Both the position numbers and the translations under genes were made by a program. DNA of 64,000 bases from Acidobacteriota bacterium. Lineage in GTDB: Bacteria > Acidobacteriota > Terriglobia > Terriglobales > Acidobacteriaceae. Below are positions 53,088 through 63,028 of this stretch, in pieces (positions within the stretch are counted from its first letter, which is position 1; every line of letters starts with the position of its first letter). Below the pieces are notes generated by a model. It did no database searches. It was not told the origin of the DNA and saw only the letters and a list, made by a program, of their open reading frames with translations. The stretch is from positions 1 through 64,000 of the forward strand of contig QIAP01000039.1 in NCBI GenBank assembly GCA_003225075.1. Reading direction: 5' to 3'.

Positions 53088-53930
53088 TCATGCGGTCTTC
53101 GATTCGGGAGTGATCATGGAGGAAGGATCGAATGCTCGTGGCGTTCGCCGCGCTCGGTACTCCGCCAAAACATCCTCCAACCCCCACTCCTTTACGTCTA
53201 TGGCAAACATGTTTTCGTCGATCAGGCTGCCGCGGAACGGGGCCTTGGGATCAGGCTTCGAAACCAGAGTCATATAACGAGTCAGAAGGTCCTCCCAAAG
53301 CGAAAACGGCACGTAGTCACTGTGAGCCGGATATACGTAGCGAAATAGAACTAAGGACCACAATAATATTTCCCAGTTCTCTCCAACTATTGCCAACACT
53401 CGCTCCCACTCCAATTTTCCGCGCGTGGCGTAAATGATATGCGCGACGTCAGCACCATCGAATCGCTCCCGCCGGGTCACGAAAAGTTTGGAACACAACA
53501 GCTCTTCAGCAGCCAGTATGCGGGTTGGAACATCGATTATCACGGCGGGCTGCGCGCGTTCTATCCAGGTGTCATCCACTGAAATCACACCATTGCTCAT
53601 GCCAGTGATGAGATCTACGTAGAAGTCATCGCGATGGGCCTTGGAAAGCCATACCGGATCGCAGACTTCGCAAGCATAGTTGTGTTCGCCCAATAAGCGC
53701 AGGGCCGGTTGCACATGCTCTTGAGTGAGAAATACATCGAGGTCCTTGGTGTAGCGACAAATTCCGGTGTGCTGTTGCAGAGCGAAAGCTCCGGAGACCG
53801 CGTAAGGCACTCCCTGTTTATTTAAAACTTCCAGCACCTCGCGGAAGAGCGCCCTCTGATCTTCGGGAAAATCAAAAGGCACAGAAGACGTAACCGGGAC
53901 CGGGACCGGAATTTCATTTCCTTGTGGCAC
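53088..53930 (-). CDS. Nucleotidyltransferase-fold protein
   Basis: This 280-aa protein contains the nucleotidyltransferase signature VSGAFALQQHTGICRYTKDLDVFL (Gly-Ala then Asp-Leu-Asp) at residues about 43-66. FYVDLITGM and the third acidic strand AVIIDVPTRILAAEEL follow. It resembles proteins with an AbiEii/COG-type NTase fold used as toxins or in RNA modification, but substrate is unknown. It is paired with the truncated metallophosphoesterase. Confidence 0.7.
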   Translation of the reverse strand: MPQGNEIPVPVPVTSSVPFDFPEDQRALFREVLEVLNKQGVPYAVSGAFALQQHTGICRYTKDLDVFLTQEHVQPALRLLGEHNYACEVCDPVWLSKAHRDDFYVDLITGMSNGVISVDDTWIERAQPAVIIDVPTRILAAEELLCSKLFVTRRERFDGADVAHIIYATRGKLEWERVLAIVGENWEILLWSLVLFRYVYPAHSDYVPFSLWEDLLTRYMTLVSKPDPKAPFRGSLIDENMFAIDVKEWGLEDVLAEYRARRTPRAFDPSSMITPESKTA

Positions 53931-54093
53931 AACGCCTTGGATGGCATATGGCTATCCCACGGTTGTAGAGAGCTCATGTAATGACCAACGTGCGAACGGT
54001 TGGCGTCGTTTGGGCGCATTTCGGGCTCGGAAGCCAGACGAACCAACCAATGACGGGGGAGCGTACTTGTAATGCAGGTACGCGTTGTTTCTC

Positions 54094-56280
54094 TTATTCA
54101 GCTCTGGTTTGCTGGGTGTTGACTGCAATGTTCCCTTGATTTTCCAGAACGTGCACACGCACACCCTCGTTGTGCCGTTCAAGAAAAAGGTCTACGCGGG
54201 AGCCCACGACGTCCAGCCCTTTTAGCCATAACTGATTGACATTTTCCGGCAGCTGAGGATTTTCAAAGACAATTTGCTTTCTACGGCCATCGATGGAAAT
54301 TCCCAAACACGACTCCAGCACCATGAATACGGCGCCCGCTGCCCAGGCTTGGGGCGAACAGGCTACAGGATACAGGGTGGGCCCTTCGCTGGCCCGACGG
54401 TGGAGGCCGCAAAACAATTCCGGCAGGCGGTGAAGATCAACCACCACGCTGAGATCAAGCAATCCAGAGAGAATGCGAGCAGCCAGATCTTTAAATCCGT
54501 ATTTGGACAAGCCGCTTGCGATCAGCGCGTTATCGTGTGGCCAGACGGAACCGTTGTGGTAGGAGATCGGATTATACCGGGACTCATTGCAGTTCACGGT
54601 GCGCACACCCCAACCGGAGAATTGATCGGCCCCCAGCAAACCCTGCGCCACCAGCCGTGCCTTCTGAGGACTTGCAATTCGCGTGTAAAGGCAATGGCCG
54701 GCGTTCGAGGTGCGCACCTGGCATTGTCGTTTATGTCCGTCCAATGCCAATGAATATGTCGCAATCTCGTCGCACCAAAAAGCTTCTTCGAATCTGGCCT
54801 GCAAAGATTTCGCCTGGTATTCCAGTTCAACACTGCGATCGGTATTGCCCATCGCGGCAGCCAACGTTGTCGCCGCTCGCTTCGCCGCAAAGACGTATCC
54901 CTGTACCTCGCAGAGTGCGATAGGAGCTTCAGCGATTCGTCCGTCCGCGTGAAAAACGGAATCGTTAGAATCTTTCCAGCCTTGTTGCACCAATCCACCG
55001 GAGCTGTGGCGGGCATATTCCACAAAACCGTCCCCGTCAGGATCGCCATATTTATCAATCCAGTCGAGAGCCGCCTCAATATGAGGCCACAAGCTACGAA
55101 TAAACTCCAGGTCGCCGGTACGTTCGTAATAGGCAGCACTCAACATCACAAACAAGGGAGTTGAATCTACACTGCCGTAGTACAGACCGAAAGGGACTTC
55201 CCGCAGGGCCGCCATCTCTCCCCTGCGCATTTCGTGCAAGATTTTGCCGGGCTCGGCATCGGAAGTTTCATCGATTTCCGTAGCCTGATGCTCGGCCAGG
55301 AACTGGAGGACGCCCTTCGCCATGGACGGCGCCAGCCACAAACACTCAAGAGCGGTGATGATGCCATCTCTTCCGAACACGGTGCTGAACCAGGGCACTC
55401 CGGCGTAGGGATAACCCGTCTCGGGGTTGCCATGAATCATCATCTGGAGATCGGCCAGCGACCTACCTATCCAATCGTTAAATTGTTCATTGGAACTTTG
55501 GATCCGCCATGCACCCGGCGTGTCGGACTTAAGTTCCTCCTTCGCCGTCACGAATGCGGTTTCCCAATCGATGGGAGGGTCAGGCGTCGCGGGGTCGCAG
55601 GAAACGATCACATGAAATGTCAGTTCCTGCTTGGGCCGCAGAGTTGCGCCGAAGACCACCTCGGAAGCGGAGAGTCTCGTAGGCGGAGGGTTGCAGTGAA
55701 CGCAACTTTGCCTTAAGATCCCGTCCAAACCCCGATAGGCGAGCACCACCGAATCTGATTTTGGCGAGGCAACCAGGCGTTCGCCCCTCTTGTCACGTTT
55801 CGTACCCCGGACTTCGAAGATGTCGGCAAAATCGGCATTAAATGTGAGCCGGAGAGGAACATTGACGGCAGACAGACCGTAATTAGACACTCTGAATTTC
55901 TCGTAACAGATTCCTTTCCACAAAAACTTGGAACGAGCTACGTGCACGGTCCCGCGAGGGATCGCCAGCTCATCGTCGTCATTCAGGATGTCTACATTAG
56001 TGAGGTCCGCGGTAAAAAGAAAGTTATCCCTACTGATATTCGAGCTTAGGAAGAGCGGCCGGGACCTGCCCAGGTAAAGCACCGATTCGGAGAGGAAACG
56101 AGTCCCATCATAAAAAAGGCCTTCTTCTCCCAGACCAAATGGCTCGATGTCTCCGTAGCGGTCAAATAAGGCGAACAGAGTGCCGTATTTAAGAACCCGG
56201 GGCCGGTCCTCAGCTCGTGCCGCTTTAGTTGTTATGTAGAACTGTTGTGCGACGCTTACTTCATCCAACTGGAACTCCAT
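54094..56280 (-). CDS. Amylo-alpha-1,6-glucosidase / glycogen-debranching-like glycosidase
   Basis: This 728-aa protein has an N-terminal beta domain typical of GDE_N_bis (FDRYGDIEPFGLGEEGLFYDGTRFLS). The (alpha/alpha)6 barrel includes GVPWFSTVFGRDGIITALE, SVDSTPLFVMLSAAYYERTGD, GLVQQGWKDSNDSVFHADG and NPISYHNGSVWPHDNALIASGL. Such enzymes hydrolyse alpha-1,6 branches or related glucosides. It overlaps the upstream glycosyltransferase gene by 20 bases, so the two act in one operon, possibly in glycogen/trehalose-like glucan metabolism. Confidence 0.88.
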   Translation of the reverse strand: MEFQLDEVSVAQQFYITTKAARAEDRPRVLKYGTLFALFDRYGDIEPFGLGEEGLFYDGTRFLSESVLYLGRSRPLFLSSNISRDNFLFTADLTNVDILNDDDELAIPRGTVHVARSKFLWKGICYEKFRVSNYGLSAVNVPLRLTFNADFADIFEVRGTKRDKRGERLVASPKSDSVVLAYRGLDGILRQSCVHCNPPPTRLSASEVVFGATLRPKQELTFHVIVSCDPATPDPPIDWETAFVTAKEELKSDTPGAWRIQSSNEQFNDWIGRSLADLQMMIHGNPETGYPYAGVPWFSTVFGRDGIITALECLWLAPSMAKGVLQFLAEHQATEIDETSDAEPGKILHEMRRGEMAALREVPFGLYYGSVDSTPLFVMLSAAYYERTGDLEFIRSLWPHIEAALDWIDKYGDPDGDGFVEYARHSSGGLVQQGWKDSNDSVFHADGRIAEAPIALCEVQGYVFAAKRAATTLAAAMGNTDRSVELEYQAKSLQARFEEAFWCDEIATYSLALDGHKRQCQVRTSNAGHCLYTRIASPQKARLVAQGLLGADQFSGWGVRTVNCNESRYNPISYHNGSVWPHDNALIASGLSKYGFKDLAARILSGLLDLSVVVDLHRLPELFCGLHRRASEGPTLYPVACSPQAWAAGAVFMVLESCLGISIDGRRKQIVFENPQLPENVNQLWLKGLDVVGSRVDLFLERHNEGVRVHVLENQGNIAVNTQQTRAE

Positions 56281-57337
56281 CCGTTACCGCTATGGCTTCC
56301 GACTGCCCGTTCACGAGGCGCTGGTAAAGAGCCAAATAGCCCTCGCTCATACGTCTTGCGGTGAAGCGTCTTTCAAACTGCTGTCTGCACTTTCTGCGGT
56401 CTATGGCTGAGATACGTCGTATCGCTCTGGCGGCTTCCTCAGCATTGTTAACTAAAAAACCAGTCACGCCGTCGTCGATGATCTCGGGAACCGAACCATG
56501 GGGAAAAGCGATCACCGGTGTTCCGCATGCCATAGCCTCGATCATGACCAATCCAAACGGCTCCGGCCAGTTGATCGGGAAAAGTAGAGCCAGGGCATCC
56601 CCGAGGAACGCGTTTTTCTCAGGATATCCAATTTCGCCTACAAACTGTATGAGACGATCATTTAGCAGAGATTTGATGTGAGTTTCAAAATATTCATCGT
56701 CAGCCCGATCTATTTTGGCCGCGATGCGAAGTGGCATGCCCACCAGTTTCGCAATCCTTATGGCTTGGTCCAAACCCTTTTCTGGCGAGATCCGTCCCAG
56801 AAATGCCAGATATTCCCCCCTGCCATCTCGAATACGCAACTGATCCTCCGGCAGTCCATGATGCACAGTGCCCTGCCAATTTGCCCACGGGAGTGGATCG
56901 CGTTGCGCGTCAGAAATGGAAACAACCGGCATATCACGAAATACCTGGTAGAGCGGTGCGAGATCGGGGATATCCAATCGTCCGTGCAGAGTTGTAATGT
57001 TGACAAGTTGCTCCCGCCGGCTCAGCGGGAAGTGCAGGTAATCGATATGGAAGTGCACAATATCGAAATTTTCCCTTTCGCTGAAAACATATTCCAACAT
57101 TAAAACATGGTGGGCTAGTTGATCAATGCACTTGGTGTCGAGCCGCAATGATTCGGGGCAAATGGGAACAAGCTTTGCCTGGGTGGTTGAGTCGCCGCTC
57201 GCAAAAAGAGTGACGTCGTGCCCCTGCCGTACCAATTCTTCAGTAAGGTAGGAAACAACAAGCTCGGTGCCTCCATAAAGCTTGGGAGGAACACTCTCAT
57301 AAAGCGGCGCCACCTGGGCTATTCTCATTGCGTTCAT
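56261..57337 (-). CDS. Glycosyltransferase family 4-like
   Basis: This 358-aa GT-B glycosyltransferase has an N-terminal donor/acceptor start MRIAQVAPLYESVPPKLYGG and TELVVSYLTEELVRQGHDVTLFASG. The C-terminal nucleotide-sugar site includes YLAFLGRISPEKGLDQAI and EPFGLVMIEAMACGTPVIAF. ATG at 57337 is the clear start. It lies upstream of, and overlaps, the debranching-like gene. Confidence 0.9.
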   Translation of the reverse strand: MNAMRIAQVAPLYESVPPKLYGGTELVVSYLTEELVRQGHDVTLFASGDSTTQAKLVPICPESLRLDTKCIDQLAHHVLMLEYVFSERENFDIVHFHIDYLHFPLSRREQLVNITTLHGRLDIPDLAPLYQVFRDMPVVSISDAQRDPLPWANWQGTVHHGLPEDQLRIRDGRGEYLAFLGRISPEKGLDQAIRIAKLVGMPLRIAAKIDRADDEYFETHIKSLLNDRLIQFVGEIGYPEKNAFLGDALALLFPINWPEPFGLVMIEAMACGTPVIAFPHGSVPEIIDDGVTGFLVNNAEEAARAIRRISAIDRRKCRQQFERRFTARRMSEGYLALYQRLVNGQSEAIAVTDGVPVG

Positions 57338-57661
57338 TTTAACGACTGCGCCTCTGGATTGAAAAGCGCGGCGGGGCCTTTCGCAGGCGCTGTGCTTATA
57401 TCCGCATCCGAACCGGAACAGGGCGCAGGTTAGTTTCAGTGGGCCCGACTACGAAAGACAACTTTAAGGCGACATCCAGGGAACACAGTATCCGGTCCAT
57501 AGTGTAGTTCACACTTTGAGCTTCCTATACTCAGAACTTGAAACGTGAGTCTTTAAATAATCGGGAATGAATTTCCCACAGTCGGCGCGCTGGGCGAGGC
57601 AGAAAAATGAGGGGCGCAGGAACCGACCTGCGCCGTTCAACACTTCAATGACGAACTCTAC
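57338..57661. other. Intergenic region upstream of the glycosyltransferase operon
   Basis: About 324 bases lie between two minus-strand genes. It should contain the promoter of the glycosyltransferase/debranching operon. No ORF, RNA or distinct repeat was recognised. Confidence 0.35.
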
Positions 57662-58456
57662 TCACGCCGCGACTTCTATTCCGACATCTCTCGAGGCTGC
57701 GAGTGCGCCAACAAATACGGTTTTCTCGGGACGTGCTTTCCTGGGCCGCTTGGAGGCGTTCCACGATGCCCGTGCCACAATTGAAGCCGCCGATTTATGC
57801 AACGACGATTTATGCAATACTGGGCGTGGTCTGGCAGTTATAGTCCTGAAATCCGATTTGCCGTCCATTGTTAATTCGGGGCGATAACAAAGTATCTCGC
57901 GCATACGAACGCGTGCCTTGTGGAGTTGAGACTTCGAATTCCCCACAGAACACTTCAGCAGACGCGCGATTTCCCGGTGCTCATAGCCATCCACTTCGTG
58001 GAGCAAGAAGATGGTTCTGTAGCCGTCGGGCAATTCCCTGATAGCCCGGGCAAGTGCGAGCCGGTCAATCGAAGTGACCAGGCGCTGGTCATCGCTTCCG
58101 TATTCCCGCTTCTTGGTCTTGACTGGGTCGCTGGATGGCTCGTCGAGGGAGACTTGAGGCCGTCCTCGTTTCCGAAAATACATGAGTACGGTGTTGACGG
58201 CCACGCGATACATCCACGTGGATAAAGCGGAATCACCTCGAAAGGTTGGCAGCTTCCGGAAAACCTGGAGAAATGACTCTTGAGTCAAATCTTCCGCTTC
58301 CGCGATGTTGCCGGTCATGCGGAGACACAGCGAATAGATGCGTGGTTTATGTGCATAAAAGATGTTTGCAAAGGCTGTGGCGTCACCGCGTTGGGCCCGT
58401 TTTATCAAACTAACCTCGGTCTCAACGCGAGCTACAGGATGAGTGGCTGTCCCCAC
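57662..58456 (-). CDS. ECF-type RNA polymerase sigma factor
   Basis: This protein of about 264 aa has sigma region 2 (AFANIFYAHKPRIYSLCLRMTGN, AEDLTQESFLQVFRKL, STWMYRVAVN). Sigma region 4 (RAIRELPDGYRTIFLLHEVDGYEHREIARLL then SQLHKARVRMRE) is followed by a basic C-terminal extension of about 70 residues. No anti-sigma gene is adjacent. AAAGGAG is directly before an ATG at 58462 and six bases before the GTG at 58456, so the GTG start is preferred. Confidence 0.88.
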   Translation of the reverse strand: MGTATHPVARVETEVSLIKRAQRGDATAFANIFYAHKPRIYSLCLRMTGNIAEAEDLTQESFLQVFRKLPTFRGDSALSTWMYRVAVNTVLMYFRKRGRPQVSLDEPSSDPVKTKKREYGSDDQRLVTSIDRLALARAIRELPDGYRTIFLLHEVDGYEHREIARLLKCSVGNSKSQLHKARVRMREILCYRPELTMDGKSDFRTITARPRPVLHKSSLHKSAASIVARASWNASKRPRKARPEKTVFVGALAASRDVGIEVAA

Positions 58457-58462
58457 GGACAT

Positions 58463-58877
58463 CTCCTTTCAGAACCTGGTCTTTAACCATCACGTTAAAA
58501 CTCTACGGTTCTGTGTGTGGAGCGTCCATCAGGTGCAGTCCGTAATTCCAGCGCCGAGTTGCTGTACAAGTTGCCCCGCTTCTGCCTTTTGGCGAGGCGC
58601 GGTCCAGATTTTCGCGTACCAAGTTTTGCGAAAGGCGCTTACTTATCGTTACAGTAAAGTCCCATAACCGAATACAGCATCGACGGGATTGTCGGGCACT
58701 CGCATCCGTCCTAATCTTTTCGAAGGCTTTTTGAAAACTCTCCGAGAACCCGCCAATCAGGCAGGCGCCAGGATGTGCAGTCCCTGGCACCTGCTCCTCG
58801 CCTCCTCGAGGTGGCGTGGGAAATCTTAAGTAGCGTCGTCATTCTTATCAAACTCGCTGTCATTTCGGACTCAACCA
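58463..58877. other. Divergent intergenic region
   Basis: About 415 bases lie between the sigma factor gene and the UdgX gene. It must hold both promoters. No ORF, RNA gene or strong palindrome was recognised. Confidence 0.35.
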
Positions 58878-59621
58878 TTGAAGCGCTTGAGATCAATCTC
58901 GGTTCGTCGCGGTCCATCCCACAATGTGGTGTCGATCTCCTCACGAGAGCAGAAGGGTGGACGTACCGCGGCCAGTCTAGTGCCGCCAAATCCCTCGTTG
59001 GAGAAATTGCGCGCGGTGGCCGCTCGCTGTAGAGCGTGCGATCTATGGAAGACCGGCACTCAGACCGTATTCGGTGAAGGACAAGCGTCGGCGCGAGTGA
59101 TGTTTGTTGGTGAGCAACCCGGAGACCGAGAAGATCTTGCTGGCCGGCCGTTCGTAGGTCCCGCGGGTATGCTTCTCGATCGCGCGCTCGTCCAGGCAGG
59201 CATCGATCGGGACCAGGTTTATGTTACGAATGTCGTCAAGCATTTTAAGTGGGTAGCAGATGAACGGGGTAAACGCCGCATCCACAAAAAGCCCAGCGCG
59301 TCGGAAATAAACGCATGTAGGCCATGGCTGGACGCCGAGCTCGCAGTTGTGAAGCCGGAAGTTCTAGTTTGCCTGGGAGCTACCGCAGCGCAGTCGCTTC
59401 TCGGTAGAAAATTCAGCGTCAGCCGTCAGCGTGGCGAACTGGTGCACTCTGAATTGGCGCGATATGTCCTTGCCACGGTGCATCCTTCTTCTCTGCTCCG
59501 TATGCCGGATGAGAAAGATCGCCACGCAGAATTTGAACGCTTTGTTGACGACTTGAGAAAGGTGGCAGGGCTAATTTCCAGCCGTGGACCAAGCAGCACG
59601 GTGACGAAGCTCGCAAGCTAG
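58878..59621 (+). CDS. UdgX-type uracil-DNA glycosylase
   Basis: This 247-aa (or shorter) protein has family 4/UdgX features: RCRACDLWKTGTQTVFGEG with Fe-S cysteines, the uracil-site motif GEQPGDREDLAGRPFVGPAG, and TNVVKHFKW. It also has the UdgX-specific loop RGKRRIHKKPSASEI, the site where UdgX uses a His to form a covalent link with the excised-uracil site. The catalytic VHPSSLLR motif is C-terminal. The TTG at 58878 is uncertain; a GTG near 58926 could be the real start because the N-terminal 20 residues are not conserved-looking. Confidence 0.85.
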   Translation: MKRLRSISVRRGPSHNVVSISSREQKGGRTAASLVPPNPSLEKLRAVAARCRACDLWKTGTQTVFGEGQASARVMFVGEQPGDREDLAGRPFVGPAGMLLDRALVQAGIDRDQVYVTNVVKHFKWVADERGKRRIHKKPSASEINACRPWLDAELAVVKPEVLVCLGATAAQSLLGRKFSVSRQRGELVHSELARYVLATVHPSSLLRMPDEKDRHAEFERFVDDLRKVAGLISSRGPSSTVTKLAS

Positions 59622-59649
59622 AGCACAATCTTTTCGGATGAGATTTCGT

Positions 59650-60039
59650 TTACGCGGTCTGGATGGTTTGGATTCGTGAGGTGACGATGGGCGCCCGATA
59701 ATCAGGATGCCGGAATTCCAGGCACATCCCACGACCGATATAACGCAACTTCATCATGGAACCGCCCCACGTCGAGCCCTCGATCTTCACCAAAATCGGT
59801 TGTGGACAGTATTGCGGGTGTCCAGAAATTAGAACCCGTCCGTTGCCGATGACGCTTACCGTGTAGCAACTGTGCTCAGTGTGGATCACCAGCTTGGTTT
59901 CTGGCACCAGATCATTGAGCGCCACCCCGCCCTCGATCTCCGACTGAACGATGTTGTGATTCACCACATCGCTCAGATTAGGATGCGGCTTGAAGACCTG
60001 CGTGACCTGGGTCAGCAGTCTAGACACTGATTCACGCAT
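59650..60039 (-). CDS. Conserved-looking hypothetical protein, 129 aa
   Basis: This is a compact alpha/beta protein with an N-terminal helix (MRESVSRLLTQVTQVF), beta strands LVIHTEHSCYTVSVIGNGRVLISGHP, and a Gly/Met-rich end STWGGSMMKLRYIGRGMCLEF. No signal peptide or transmembrane segment is seen. It is convergent with UdgX (28-base gap). No function can be assigned. Confidence 0.6.
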   Translation of the reverse strand: MRESVSRLLTQVTQVFKPHPNLSDVVNHNIVQSEIEGGVALNDLVPETKLVIHTEHSCYTVSVIGNGRVLISGHPQYCPQPILVKIEGSTWGGSMMKLRYIGRGMCLEFRHPDYRAPIVTSRIQTIQTA

Positions 60040-60363
60040 TTGCCGAGTATACCTGAGGTTGCTCAGGTAGCCGGCAAGGGCAGCATAATCTTCTACAGGG
60101 ATTCCGCAATCGAAATACAGGATTTCCCCTATTCTGATACATCATTTTCGGTAAGAGGATTTGTTCATCTTGAGACAGGAGGATGGCCAATCTTGGCTCA
60201 ACGTACCAGGGATTTGCATGGCGGGAAACCGACAGAATCGGCCACTCGGTCTCGGAGTGTCCGAGGGCTTGAAGATGGCGCGAGTGTCGCGCCAGGCCGA
60301 TAGCTTACTACGATAGAAAGCAGGATGTTCTTTGAAAAACATCACCTTGTTAGGCAATGCCGA

Positions 60364-60768
60364 ATGACCGCTACCGTCCGCATTCTCCTGGTGGACGATC
60401 ACCCGGTTGTCAGACATGGGTTGCGAGCTCTGCTGGGTGTGCAGCCGGATTGGGAGATTATCGATGAGGCTGAGGATGGAGCGGAAGCTGTGGACAAAGC
60501 GCAACGTCTAAACCCGGATGTCGTGCTGCTCGATATCAGTATGCCCAAGATGGGTGGGCTGGAAGCCTGTCGTTTGATCCACCAGACCGTGCCCACGACC
60601 GAGGTTTTGATTCTCACCCAGCACGATTCTCCGCAGATGTTGCGGGAAGCGCTCGATGCCGGGGCGAGAGGATATGTGGTGAAGTCTCATGCCGCGCGCG
60701 ATCTGCTGGAAGCAGTGGAAGCGGTGAGTCAGCACAAGACATTCACTGCTCTCGGATCAGAGTATTAA
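60364..60768 (+). CDS. Stand-alone response-regulator receiver (CheY-like)
   Basis: This 134-aa receiver has LLVDDHPVVRHGLRALL, the phospho-acceptor Asp in VVLLDISMPKMGG, Thr in LILTQHD and the conserved Lys in GYVVKSHAARD. It is of NarL type by sequence but stops right after the last helix, with no helix-turn-helix. ATG at 60364 gives the normal receiver start; the frame is open to 60325. Confidence 0.85.
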   Translation: MTATVRILLVDDHPVVRHGLRALLGVQPDWEIIDEAEDGAEAVDKAQRLNPDVVLLDISMPKMGGLEACRLIHQTVPTTEVLILTQHDSPQMLREALDAGARGYVVKSHAARDLLEAVEAVSQHKTFTALGSEY

Positions 60769-60897
60769 GCCGGTTGGATTGGACTGGATGAGCACAACCG
60801 GCGCGGAACGGAGGTTTCGACAGTGCTGCAGGACTGGGGCAATGTCAGGTAACGGACAACAACGTGTGCGCAATTGAGGTAAAGTAGCTAGGGGCAG

Positions 60898-61593
60898 ATG
60901 GGGGCATTAATGGCAAAGCTTCGCATTTTGGTAGCTGACGATCACGAAATAGTGCGACACGGGGTGCGCAACTTATTGCAGGAACACGCCGGGTGGGAGG
61001 TATGCGCCGAGGCCGTGGACGGTCGTGACGCGGCAGAGAAGGCGGTCCAGTTGCGGCCTGACATTGTCATCCTCGACATTGGAATGCCGAATTTGAACGG
61101 CTTGGAAGCCACCCGCCAGATCCTTCACCATCGGCCCGAAGCCAAAGTGTTGATCCTGACTATTCACGAATCCGAACAGGTTGTCCGTGAAGTTCTGGAA
61201 GCGGGGGCCAGAGGATATTTGCTGAAATCAGATACGGGTCGAGACCTCGTTTCCGCAATCGAAGCCCTGCAGAAGAACCAGACATTCTTCACTTCCAACG
61301 TAGCTGAGATGGTGCTGGAAAATTATCTCCGGAGTAAGCCGGAGTTTTCTCCGAGCGCCAAGAATGACTTAACTCCTCGCGAACGCGAGATTGTGCAGCT
61401 CCTGGCGGAAGGAAAAAGCACCAAGGAGGTCGCCGTCGCCTTGGGACTAAGTGTTAAGACGGCTGAGACTCATCGCGCCAATATTATGCGCAAGCTGAAT
61501 CTTCATTCAGTCAGTGAGTTGGTGCTGTACGCGGTGCGCAACAATATTGTGCAAGTTGTCCAGCCCGGGCTGGGGCCACAGCAGCAAGGTTGA
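60898..61593 (+). CDS. NarL/FixJ-family response regulator
   Basis: This 231-aa protein has a receiver (ILVADDHEIVRHGVRNLL, phospho-Asp in IVILDIGMPNLNG, Lys in GYLLKSDTGRD). A LuxR-type HTH (LTPREREIVQLLAEGKSTKEVAVALGL then SVKTAETHRANIMRKLNL) follows. It lies 130 bases after the stand-alone receiver, to which its receiver is similar, suggesting duplication. No histidine kinase is adjacent. Start at 60898 or at 60910 (MAKLRIL). Confidence 0.9.
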   Translation: MGALMAKLRILVADDHEIVRHGVRNLLQEHAGWEVCAEAVDGRDAAEKAVQLRPDIVILDIGMPNLNGLEATRQILHHRPEAKVLILTIHESEQVVREVLEAGARGYLLKSDTGRDLVSAIEALQKNQTFFTSNVAEMVLENYLRSKPEFSPSAKNDLTPREREIVQLLAEGKSTKEVAVALGLSVKTAETHRANIMRKLNLHSVSELVLYAVRNNIVQVVQPGLGPQQQG

Positions 61594-61773
61594 TTTCCCG
61601 AGGAATTATTCCCGGCGCACAATTTCCTGATGAACGCTGCGGCGCACGCTGAATTGAAAACCCCCAACTGTAACTTGCGCTCCACTCTTGCATGCGAACC
61701 CGCTCTGTGACACTTCGCGGGCAACGCGCGCTCTTGGAATCGAATCCGAAAATGCGATTCTTATATTCGGATT

Positions 61774-62706
61774 ATGGCTGAGTCTCAGCTAACCACGAAA
61801 GAGCAACTGCGCTCCATATGGCAATTGGGCGGTCTCACTGTCCGCCAGCTTGCGAAAAGACTGTGGACCGGGATTACTGAGGACAACGTTCTCGGCCGTT
61901 CCTCAGAGCTGGCCTACAATTATTTGCTCGCAATCTTTCCGTTCCTGGTCTTCCTGCTGACGTTATTTGGCATATTTGTCTCGCGCAGCACCCAGCTCCA
62001 AAGCAATCTTTTTTTCTACTTTGCCCAGATTCTCCCCCCAGCCGCTTTCCAACTCGTCACCAAAACCATCGACGAGGTCATAAAGAGCAGCACTCGCGGA
62101 AAGCTGACGTTCGGAATTGTGTTCGCGTTGTGGGCCGCTTCGGGTGGCATGACCACCATGATCTCAGTCCTGAATGGCGCCTATCGCGTGCGCGAATCCC
62201 GCTCCTGGCTCAGGGCTCACGCCATTGCCCTGGGACTGACCATCGCCATTTCACTGCTCCTGGTGTCCGCCCTTGTCATGGTGCTTCTTGGTGGACAGGT
62301 CGCAGAATTTGCCGGAGCCAAACTCCATTTGGGATCCTTCGCGGTCATGGCCTGGAAGGTGCTGCAATGGCCGGCAGCGCTGTTTCTTCTGGTGTTTGCT
62401 TTTTCTTTGATCTACTACTTTGGCCCCGACGTGAAAGAACAGCACTGGTACTGGATCACTCCCGGCTCCGTCTTCGGCGTGGCTCTGTGGCTGGCCGCGT
62501 CTTTTGGCTTGCGCGCTTACATTCATTTCTTCAACACCTATAGCAAGACCTACGGGTCCCTGGGTGCGGTCATTATCCTTCTACTGTGGTTTTACGTGAC
62601 CGGCCTCGCTTTCCTGATAGGAGCGGAGATCAACTCTGAAATTGAGCAGGCTGCCGCGCGTCGCGGCCATCCCGAAGCGAAATTGCCAGGTCAGAAAGCC
62701 GCCTGA
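61774..62706 (+). CDS. YihY/BrkB family inner-membrane protein
   Basis: This 310-aa membrane protein has about six hydrophobic helices and the YihY/virulence-factor-BrkB traits: SSELAYNYLLAIFPFLVFLLTLFG, LWAASGGMTTMISVLNGAYRVRESRSW, and YGSLGAVIILLLWFYVTGLAFLIGAEINSEIE. The family is widespread; function is not settled. ATG at 61774 is supported by the following basic cytoplasmic region. Confidence 0.88.
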   Translation: MAESQLTTKEQLRSIWQLGGLTVRQLAKRLWTGITEDNVLGRSSELAYNYLLAIFPFLVFLLTLFGIFVSRSTQLQSNLFFYFAQILPPAAFQLVTKTIDEVIKSSTRGKLTFGIVFALWAASGGMTTMISVLNGAYRVRESRSWLRAHAIALGLTIAISLLLVSALVMVLLGGQVAEFAGAKLHLGSFAVMAWKVLQWPAALFLLVFAFSLIYYFGPDVKEQHWYWITPGSVFGVALWLAASFGLRAYIHFFNTYSKTYGSLGAVIILLLWFYVTGLAFLIGAEINSEIEQAAARRGHPEAKLPGQKAA

Positions 62707-62794
62707 TCGAGCCGAGTGGGATTTTTTCTGGGCTAGATTTCTTCTAAGTTGGATTTCTTCCTGCGCAGCGACCGCTTTCGCAATAGTGACCGAC

Positions 62795-62849
62795 CACTGA
62801 TCACTGGCAACGTGGCAACGGCCACTGGCAACTGCCACTCGCAACTGAC
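62795..62849. repeat. Degenerate direct repeats (CACTGGCAAC type)
   Basis: Four to five imperfect copies of CACTGGCAAC occur in about 55 bases just ahead of the tRNA gene (GATCACTGGCAAC, GTGGCAAC, GCCACTGGCAACTG, CCACTCGCAACTG). The sequence is non-coding. Confidence 0.4.
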
Positions 62850-62870
62850 TCTATGTTAGATTGGGCCCAC

Positions 62871-62943
<73 letters not shown>

Positions 62944-63028
62944 CTATCCCTAAGTAGATTTGGAATAAGCCCACGATCTCGTTACCTTGCCAGTCATGGC
63001 TTTCTTCGACGTAGACTCCGAGCGCGCC

